Source: Cladopsammia gracilis
Lineage: Eukaryota > Cnidaria > Anthozoa > Scleractinia > Dendrophylliidae
Assembly: GCA_022457155.1 (NCBI GenBank)
Contig: JAJGOT010000052.1
Coordinates: 1,189,501-1,253,500 of the forward strand
Reading direction: 5' to 3'
Length of the DNA: 64,000 bases
The position numbers were made by a program, and so were the translations under genes. Below are positions 24,315-34,700 of the stretch, one piece after another. Numbering within the stretch: position 1 is the stretch's first letter; the number at the start of each line of letters is the position of its first letter. Below the pieces are notes generated by a model. That model saw only the letters and a list, made by a program, of their open reading frames with translations. It made no database searches and was not told the DNA's origin.

Positions 24315-24449
24315 GTAATCATATGGTTTTCTCGTTCAATTTGGGATTAATTTGCACGAGTGAGTTTTTCAAAAAGCTCAAATTGAGTGTTTTGAAAAAC
24401 TCACTCGTGCAAATTAATCCCAAATTGAACGAGAAAACCGTATGATTAC
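24315..24449. mobile_element. Palindromic MITE
   Basis: GTAATCATATGGTTTTCTCG on the left is matched by the inverted CGAGAAAACCGTATGATTAC on the right, with arms of about 60 bp that continue through AATTTGCACGAGTGAGTTTT. Confidence 0.8.
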
Positions 24450-25576
24450 CTATACTTAATGACTGTAAATGTATATTTTAAACAACATTTCCGAGAATGG
24501 CTGAAAATCGATACTTAATTTTAAATTTTTTGGTTGTTTAATTTTAAGTGCACAATTTTTCTGGCCTCGGTCATTATTTTGCCCACCAAACCTGAAAGTG
24601 TTTGGGAGAACTTGAATTGAAATCTACATTGTATTATGTAAACCACCGGCTACCTTTGCTTCAGACTTATAAACCCTCCTATCTCCCGATTTGTTCCGTT
24701 CAGGCTATGTTTATCGACTTTATCACTAGCCTGTGAACGATCAGCAGAAGCCGATATTATTTTCTAAATGAAAGATTTATAGCAAAACTATTTTATGTGC
24801 TGGTTTGGACTTAAAATCTAAATTGCTTATAAACTTTTTTTTTCGCACAGATACTGGTTACTGGTTGCCTCTGTTCAAACAGAGAACGAATGAAATCAGT
24901 GATACTTCGCCTGAGTTGTTTTATTTTTTTAAGAAAAAGTATTGAGCTATTTATTTAAATCAATATTTATACAGGAGCATCCAGTTTAGCACAGCTAACC
25001 CTTAATTTGTAAGCCTGTGGAAATATGTTCCTAAGTACAAGTAACATGATAATTAATTAGTCTTTATGTATAAATGGAGCTATTTGGAGCAATTTAGATT
25101 TGAAGGCTAAATCAACACATAGGATAACAGGTAACTTTGCTTTCAACACTTCAATAGTCTTAAATAAAATGTATATAATATATACCATACATTAATATTT
25201 GATGACTCGAAATATCCGTTGTATGTTTTTAGCCTGTTCCTTGCTCTGCACTGATTGTCTTCCTAGTTTTCCCTTTTTTATGCCTTCAGCGTGTGATATT
25301 TCTTGTCTATGCACCCTGCTTTTCATTTGTTTCTCACCACCAGAACTAATATTTTAAATGCAATCAACAGTCATGAGTGATTATGGGAAAACCTGAGTTG
25401 TTAAGACACAAGGGAGCATATCTTTGTTTTCCCTGGAGAAAAAAATAAAGAAAAGAAAAGAAAAACATGTTAATCAGTTTTCAAATCAGGTTATAATTGA
25501 AAATCAGAATAATTCTGATAATAATACGAGCAATCATTGCTCATATTTGCTAATTTGAGAAATGGTGTAACTCTAA
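24450..25576. other. No gene recognised
   Basis: AT-rich sequence beyond the 3' end of the SH2 gene, with short unconvincing frames and no repeat noticed. Confidence 0.35.
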
Positions 25577-25582
25577 TTTATT
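25577..25582 (-). promoter_or_regulatory. Possible polyadenylation signal of the SH2 gene
   Basis: TTTATT on the plus strand is AATAAA on the coding strand, about 200 bp beyond the predicted stop codon at 25,780. Position is plausible but there is no transcript support. Confidence 0.35.
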
Positions 25583-25779
25583 ATAACACAACTCCTTGTC
25601 TACTCACATGTACACATAACTTGATACAGTACCTGGACTACACAGGTCCTCTCCCACCCCAACCTCACTGATATATGCATTACTTTAGTTAAATAAACCT
25701 TTTAAATTTAAAATTGGAAAACAGGGCCTTGAAAAATAAGGTTACTAAATACACAGACAGATTAAATGAAATGTTAATT

Positions 25780-28700
25780 TTAGATAAAAGTTTTGTATGA
25801 GGATTTTTTCTCACACCTGAGATATCCCAAAAGTCCATTCAAGTCTGAAAACTTGCTTGAACCTTTATAAAGGTAAACCTGTCCGTCTTCTTTTAAAGAA
25901 ACCTGAAACAGTTCATACATCAAATTAAGCAATGTTAAATACATGGCATGGTGCTATGTGTCAAGGCCCCTTGTCTGATGGGTTTATCCAGTCAGTGGGT
26001 TCTATCCAAGCCTTGTCAGTATATTCCCTGCCCAATTTTTACACCCATAAATGAGTGTTGTCTTAATTTATTGTGTGTCGAAACATTAATTGAAAAACAA
26101 ATGGTACCATGCAAAAGTACTGCTGAAGAGGTTTCATTTGAATGGTCACACCATAGGATTTTGTCGAATGACTCAAAAGTTAGAACAAATGGTACCATGC
26201 AAAAGTACTGCTGAAGAGGTTTCATTTGAATGATCACACCATAGGATTTCCGCCCACAGACTCAAAATACATGATTGTCTTCACAATTTACTCTGGGGGC
26301 AAAAGAGTTAACTAACACTACAGTGTACATGTCGGGCTAGTCTTTCTCGGATCCAGATCTATAAGGTAAAGGAATAAAATATGACAGGAACAAGACATGT
26401 TTATTCCAGTCAACATTTTGACTGTTTGTGACACTATTTGCTAATACTGCATCAAGGCAATTGAAGGGGTGCGTGGAATAAAGCCTTAAGTGCCTTCTGA
26501 TCAACTGCTAGATTCTCCTTCCAGTTTGTATTGTATATACTCATGTAACAAAGGGAGAATTTGGCTATAGATCAGGAGGCACTTAGGGCCTTATTCCAAA
26601 CATTATTTGGAATAAAGTCCTAAGTGCCTCCTGATCTGAAGCCAAATTCTCCCTTTGTAAAATGAGCATATACAAGACAAACTGGAAGGAGAATTTAGCA
26701 GTTGATCAGAAGTCACTTAGGGCTTTATTTCAAGCACCCCTTCAATTTCAGCACCATTATAATAAAGGGACTGAATTCTCCCAAGGATAAAAGAATATAA
26801 GATGTGAAAGGCAGTGTCTGAGTAATGATAATTTGAAAGACCCAAGGAAGGTCATTGGAAATTCCCAGGGGGGTGGGGGGGGGGGGGGGGGGTTAAAGAG
26901 CCAATTCAAAAGTTTTTAAAGGAAAGTATAAAGCGAGACTGGCATTTCCTGAGGGGTGAGGTGTACAAACCAACACTTCCCATGGGGGAGTGGGTGGGAG
27001 GTGGGGTTTATAAATGTTCTCTGAAACAATACATTTAAAGTATTATTTGCAAGTAATTGTTTTAGCCTAGATCAATGTATAACCTTGAAGTTGTAAAGCT
27101 CTTTGTTTGACTCGGGCTTCCAGCAGTACATGGTCAGAACCTGCAGAAACAATGCAGCAACATCAAAAAAAACTTTAATAACTGTCAGTCTGTAAAGCTG
27201 TAGTTTTCCATTAATAATAAGTATACATGTAACACATTTTACTATTCTCTATTTTTGAATTGCCCATAATACACTTTGTTTGCCCCCCAAATTTTGTATA
27301 AACTACTGTTTTTAAATGCTCTTGGGAGGATTGCATATTCCCAAGAGCATTTCAAAACAATAGTTTATGCAAAATTTGGGGGGCAATTCAAAAATAGAGA
27401 ATGCACTTACCTCTAGTTTCAATAGCATGAATCAGAAACTCAAAGTAATAAATAACTAATTACCAAAATTATCACAAATAATGTGCCTAAAGTTAATTAT
27501 TTGCTGCTTCTTTATAGTGCTGCAGTGATATACCACAATACTCATACAGTATATCACTGTGTTATTTCTTATACACCTGCCAAGTCTCACGTCTTAGGTG
27601 TGGTTCTCAAAACTGCAAGTCCAAAACTGCGATCTCACGCCAACTCACACCTATGGAGCAATTCCTCGTGCCTGACTTACATAATTGAGCTATCAGCCTT
27701 AACTGATCGCATGATTAAATTAAAAATATAGTACGTTCATGAACATTTGGCACTTTTTTGTAGGTTTTTATCGGTCTGAACATTACGATTTCAGCTGGAT
27801 GTTATTAAAGGGAGGTTTGAGGTCCATGGAAAATGTTGTGTTTCCAAATACAGAGGAATAAGATAAAAATGTTTGATTTCAAGACTATTGGGCTATAAAT
27901 GTTAGTGTATCACATGGTGTATTGTATCATGACAGCTGTATCGAGATATGTATCATATCGTGAGAATTTGTATCATTGCAACAATACTTCTTTCTAAGGA
28001 CTGTATCTCCTTGGTAGCATTAGGGAAACCATTCTTTGCTGTCTATGACCACAAAACATTAATTTTTGTGAGGACTGCATCTTACTATCAATTTAAAAAT
28101 AATAACCCTACTATAAAAAGTATATGATCCAGTAACTCACTTTTGATCCAGAGGATGAAACTGAATCTCGAACAAGAAATGTCCCATTCCTTTCATTTGC
28201 TGGCATGCTTCTTACTTTTTCAAGAAGAAATTCCTCAAAATCCTGACATTAAAAAACAAAATACAAAAAAAGATAATTGGTGAAAAACAAAAATCTTCGA
28301 TAACTTAGTAGACCAAAGGAAATGATCCCTGGAGAACATAATTATAAAATATGATATGATTTTAATCAAGCAAATTTAAAATAAATTGTAGTTAATATGT
28401 TTTTAACAAATCATACTGTATTTCCTCGAAGAAGCACCCACCCTCAATTAAGTGTGGATCAAACGAACTGGAAGGTAGCAATAATTTGATTAGTTTTAGC
28501 GAACAGAGGCAAATGCACGCGGCTTTTGGTTGGTTTAGTAAACACACAAGGCAAAGCAAATGGATGGCGAGCTAAAAAGTACATGTACCTATTCACTTCA
28601 ATGTCATTTGTCACTCAATTAAGTGAAACAAACGCACTGGAAGGAAGCAATAATTTGATTGGTTTTAGCGAACAGAGGCAAATGCTCGCGGCTTTTGGTT

Positions 28701-31700
28701 GGTTTAGTAAACACACAAAGCAAAGCAAATGGATAGTCAGCTAAAAAGTAGCTATCTCTTCGATGTCATTTGTCACTCAATTAAGTGAAACAAATAAACT
28801 CGAAGGAAGCAATAATTTGATTGGTTTTAATGAACACAGGCAAATGCATGCGGCTTTAAGGTGGCTGAACACAGTTTCACTGAACCTATGCGTCATTCCT
28901 TGTCATTTTAAAACTACTAAATAAATGTCTGGGTGCCCAAAATTGGTGAGGCATACGATTAAGCAACGTGCTATATATTTTGATATTTTTGTTGAGCTTT
29001 TAGGGTGTTGCCATGGCAACATGGTGGATTGTAAATCAGCCTGCATGCGGCTTTAAGGTGGCTGAACACAGTTTCACTGAACCTATGCGTCATTCCTTGT
29101 CATTTTAAAACTACTAAATAAATGTCTGGGTGCCCAAAATTGGTGAGGCATACGATTAACGTGCTATATATTTTGATATTTTTGTTGAGCTTTTAGGGTG
29201 TTGCCATGGCAACACGGTGGATTGTAAATCAGCCTGCAATATTTATTTTCAGAAAATCTAGTCATTAGATTTTGTCCATCATTATTTGTCTTCAGTAAAC
29301 TCGTAAAAATATTTGCATGTTAACATTGGTCTCATGTAGTTTAAAAGAGGGATCTTCCGTAATTTGTGGTTTAATAAGTTTGCATTTTGTAAAAATCTCC
29401 TGTTAGATTTCAAATTTCTGATGGCAAGTGAGTTCGGCATATTCGGAACTATTATTGTGCCAAATTTTGTGAAATTCTAACGGGTGGTTCCGTAGAAGTC
29501 AGGACATTTCCGAGGAAAGTCGCTAAAATATCCAGTCACAATTTTTTGGTCAACTGCACATGGGTTGCATTTGACTGGGTTCTCGATTCAAAGACAAAAA
29601 CAACCAAAAAGGCAGTGTATTTCTTCAATGGTTCTATAAATTATCTATTGATTCAACAAACATTTTTACGAACAACAAATTGTTTGATTTTAAGACGAAA
29701 AACAACACTTCCACGATCCACGCTGAGCAAAATAAAATGATCGCTGAATAGGTGCCACGTTTGTTTTTCTCAAAACTCTGCATGTGCTGACTCACGTACG
29801 CAGCTGAAATTGAAGAGCGTGTGCAAACTATGTTCCGCCACCTTAATTGGTTGGTTTAGTAAACACATTTTGTAAAGCAAAGCAAATGGTTTGTGAGCCA
29901 AAAAGTAGCTATTCTCTTTGATGTCCCTAGATTTTCGGCATTCTGATACCTGATTCTGATAGGCCAACTGAATGGGCCTCTTTTTTATTATTAAGGACAT
30001 TTTGATGAGCAAAGTTTATATAAACTACTGGGAAAAGAACACTCAGAGAAACTGTTTTTCAAGGTCATACAACAATGGCTCTAACATCCTTTTAGGGCAA
30101 CTTACAGTTCTTGACTTGGAAGCTGATTTGTCTGATGGACTCACACTCAACTGATCAAAATCTTCACTTGACTGCAATGAACCTGCATCCTCATTTGAAG
30201 GTTCATTTTGCTTTGGTGGAGTTGGTGGAAGAACAGTCAAGTATTTGTTTTCTGAAGGAGGGCTTTCATCTGCCGTCTCAGTGAAAGCATCAGTTGTCGG
30301 CTGTTTATCATCTGACAGTAAACTTTGTTTCTGTTCACTAACTGATAAGTTTTCTTGTTCATTTTCATTAACCTTAGTGGTATCTTCAGTATGGGAACTA
30401 TGTTTGGGTGTCTCTGGAAAAGGTTCCAAAACAGCATATTCCGGTGATCCATGAGAGTTTTTGTTGCCATTTCCTGGACTATCATTGGCTTCAGGGACCA
30501 TGCTAGGAGCATCCACCACAGGGACACCATCCACCACAGGGACACCATCCACCACAGGAACACCATCCACCACAGAGGCACCATCCACCACAGATGCATT
30601 ATCGACCATAGAGTCAGCAATTGATGGGGGCTGAATGATGCCTTCCACTTCATCATACACATGATTCTTGGCATCATTAACAACCTGTTGTCTGCGGGGT
30701 TTAGGAGGAGGCATATTTAGATCTTTAGGTGTTGTCTGGTTTGTGGGTTTTGGAATATTTGACACAACATCTACAGATTCATAAAACTGTCCTCCCTGAT
30801 CAACAGCCTTTTCCTGACTGTCAGTTGATAAGTGTGATGACCTTGATGACCGTCCTGTTGTTTTTCTAGCAGGTCGATTGGCTCCATCTCCCTGAGTTTT
30901 ATTTGCTATAGCATTGCGATTATTCAGAGAAACATCATCATAGGCGGGGATTATGCTAGCGCGACTTGATGCCACGCTAGTGGTGTCATGTTGTTGGCTA
31001 AGTCTGTCGGTGAGACTCGCTGTGGAACCATGGCTTGGGGCTGAAAACAACAATGTGAAACATGAGTGTGATGTGCTGTATATATAACAAATCTTCAGCT
31101 AAGTGGGGGGGGGGGGGGGATTACATGTATGACACAGCTGTGCAAACTCTGGGTCAAATTTTCAAAAGCTTTTAATTTGGGGGAAATAAACAATAGCAAC
31201 TACAATAGAATCTGCCAGCACTGAAAAAAACAAAGAAGGAAGCAGGACACATAACATCTTGCACCAGTCATTTGAAACTGGCTCTCCAAGTCACTTTACT
31301 TTCACTGGTTCATTGCCACTCCCCCCCCCCCCCCCCTTGTAGGTGTAGGAAACTCCTGCTGTTCCAAACCGAAAGTTCCTATTCTGCTGTTGTAGTCAAC
31401 TGTGATATGAGTGGGGATTCATACCACATCGATTTTTGTACTTTATAGATTTGGTACATTTGTATTTAATTTCAGCATGATCTATCACAAAGACAACATT
31501 TCACTGCCAGTGTTTTACAAGCATTTTGAATAAGATGTTTTGGGGTTTTTGGGAGAAACAGATATGATTGCTTATATTTCTAATAACGAAAGATTTAGAT
31601 ATACATTTAAGAATAAATATCAGCGATATAAAAACATGACGTTTCGGCGACGACATGTCACCATTATCAAATGTAAAATTATTTGTGAAGTCGAAAGTGT

Positions 31701-34700
31701 GAAAATAAATAAATAAAAGATGCGAAGATGAACGAAAGAATGTGGCTTAATTAACTAAACATGGTTTAGTTAATTAATTTTGTCATGGATAAGTCCGATT
31801 ATGTTCGTCTGCTTTGTGAAGCATCGATCAACGATCAAACAAAATTCACGCCAGTCGGATTAGAGAGACCCAAGACGAGAGGAAGACCTCCGAACTACTA
31901 CCACCCCTTATTTTCGAAAGAAAAGCATCTTGAATCGGTTGTGAGAAGAATCCTTCCAAAGGCAATTGCAGACTCCGTTTGCAAGAAAGGATCAAGGTTA
32001 GCCCATCTATATGGCCTGCCAAAGACCCATAAACAAAACCTTGCAATGAGACCAATCCTGTCAGCAACGGATACCTACAATTACGTCCTTGCAAAGTGGC
32101 TGGACGAAAAGCTAAAACCACTATCCATCAACGAGTACACGATATCAGACATCTTTCAATTCTCCGAAGACATCCAGCATCTACAAGTCAATGAGAACGA
32201 TTTCCTTGTGTCATATGATGTCACAGCCCTCTTTACCAATGTACCACTGGAAGAAACTATCCACATTCTGGCGAAGAAAGCGTTCAATGGAAACTGGTTC
32301 AATAGCACACACGGCCTCAACATCAGTGAAAGCGACCTTATAGAGCTGCTTACGATTGCAACCAAAGATCAGCTCTTCCAGTTTAACGGCGACTTGTATG
32401 AGCAAAAAGATGGCGTTGCGATGGGCTCACCATTAGGACCACTAATGGCTAACACCTTTATGTGCTCCATTGAGGAAAAACTGGCTAAAAATAACAAGCT
32501 TCCTATCTTCTACAAAAGATACGTTGATGATACCTTCGCCCTAGTTGCTGACCTTACCGCTGCTACTGACTTCCTTTCAGTTCTGAATGACGCGCACCCA
32601 GCAATCCAATTCACAATGGAAACAGCAGTCAACAATAGTTTACCCTTCGTAGGCATGGTTATCACCAAGACCGATAACCACCTTAACACCTGTGTCTACA
32701 GGAAAAAGACCGACAAAGGCCTTCTACTACATTATCAGAGCCATGTTGACAATAGATATAAACGATCACTAATAAGAACTATGCTTGATCGCGCCAAGCG
32801 CCTGTCATCTACGCCGGACCTCTTCTCAAATGAATGTCAGCATCTTAAAACAATGTTCCGGAAACTGAAGTATCCTGAGAAACTTATTGATTCTACTTTC
32901 AAGAGATTCCACGCTTCCCAAGACCAGAACCAAAACCGAACTGATCCAATCGAAAGTCCTATATACATTACCCTGCCGTTTAAAGATCAGAAATCCGCCG
33001 ACTCTGTTCGTAGACAGCTAAGCGACCTTGGAAAGAAAATCGATCGTGTATTACAACCAGTTTTCACAAGTAGGAAAATCTCTGAAGATTTGAAAGTCAC
33101 GGAAACAAAGCCCTCACTAGTTAACCAACAAAGCGTTGTGTATGAATTTAAATGTAATTCGTGCGATGCGAATTATATAGGCTACACGTGCCGTCACCTC
33201 CACCTTCGCATTGAGGAACACAAATATTCTGCCATCGGCAAACACCTTAAGTACGAACATAACCAAAGACCGTACAATCTTCATGAGCAATTTACCATCC
33301 TAAAGAAATGCCGCGGAAAGTTTGAGTGCCTTATTTATGAGATGCTATTGATAAGGAAAAAGAGTCTGTCTCTTAACACTCAAAAAGACTCCATACCAGC
33401 GAAACTGTTTAGTTAATTAAGCCACATTCTTTCGTTCATCTTCGCATCTTTTATTTATTTATTTTCACACTTTCGACTTCACAAATAATTTTACATTTGA
33501 TAATGGTGACATGTCGTCGCCGAAACGTCATGTTTTTATATCGCTGATATTTATTCTTAAATGGATTGCTTATATGCTATAAGAATGTTGACAAATTACC
33601 ATTAATTTTATATCAAAACGAAGAAACTTCAAACTAGCAGTTTTACCCTTAGCCGAAGCAGTCCTTTCCTTTCCAAGAGCGTGGGAGGTTCTACACAGGC
33701 CAGTCCCAGTTTGTGCAGAATCAGCAACTTTGCTTTCTTGACATTTGAGTTGACTATATGTATCTATGGACCGGGGACATCACCACGATTTTTGTTCTGG
33801 TAAACAGTGACTTTTTTGTGACTTGCATGTGTACAAAAATAAAGCCCCCATCAGGCCTTACGGGGAGCGAGAAGAGGTTTCAAATGATTTGTTTATTTCA
33901 TAACATCAGCAGGACTGTAGGGTCACAGCTAACTATTCGAATCTATGAATCTACTCACTTTTGTCACAGTGGCGATTTTTTGTCACCGTGACGGGAGAAA
34001 GAAACAGGACATAAGTCCCAATTGATATCAATCCCCCATGGAGACCAGACCACAACACCAGGGACTACGTCCCCTACTCTTTTTCGAACAGTGATGTGGG
34101 TTCTTTTATGTCCCCTACTATTTTAATGTCAGAAGGTGTAGGAGACAAGGCCAACGGCTTAACGTCACCGCCAAATGAAGCGATCATCTGAACTGAGACA
34201 AGGTGTTTGAGCACAGACAGCATGATCTTACCAGTTATTTAAAGACCCTGGTTAGTGGTCCGGCCGGGATTCAAACCCGCGACCTCCCGCTCTACAGATT
34301 GGCGCCCAACTAACTGAGCTAACCAGGAGGCGGACCATCTAATACTTACATCTTAAAGCTTGACGATCATCCACACTGCTGTCAATAGCTCCATAATTAG
34401 TGTGTTCACTTCTATCACTGTGAAGAGGCTGAGAAAACAAAAATTAGTGCTGTCAGATTACATAAATAAGATGCCAGAGAACTGATATACAGTTAACTCT
34501 CCAAAGCAAATCATGTTGCAGACCAGAGCTTAAGTTAAACAACAAACATGACTGCAGGGTCTAGTGATTAACTACTACATGTATAAGGAGCAGCTTGAGC
34601 ATTTTCCCACTGTTTTGTCCAAATTACCACTTTTACTCCTCTTGCACCCAGACCTGCAAATGATTTACATGACTGTGTACAATGTATACTGCCTTTCCTT

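Larger units (their letters stand above)
31578..33563 (+). mobile_element. Penelope-like retroelement with inverted terminal repeats
   Basis: The element is bounded by a 12-bp direct repeat, GATTGCTTATAT (31,566-31,577 and 33,564-33,575), read as the target site duplication. Inverted terminal repeats of 157 bp lie at 31,604-31,760 and 33,407-33,563 and look identical. They enclose one open frame for reverse transcriptase plus GIY-YIG endonuclease. The element sits in the intron between exons 3 and 4 of the SH2 gene, antisense to that gene. Identical repeats, an intact partial frame and an exact target duplication point to a recent insertion. Confidence 0.9.

Noticed and set aside
30237..30683. 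A 148-codon minus-strand frame rich in Met/Trp/Leu
   Set aside because: It overlaps exon 4 of the SH2 gene in another frame; its WWMV repeats are the shadow of the VVDG minisatellite.
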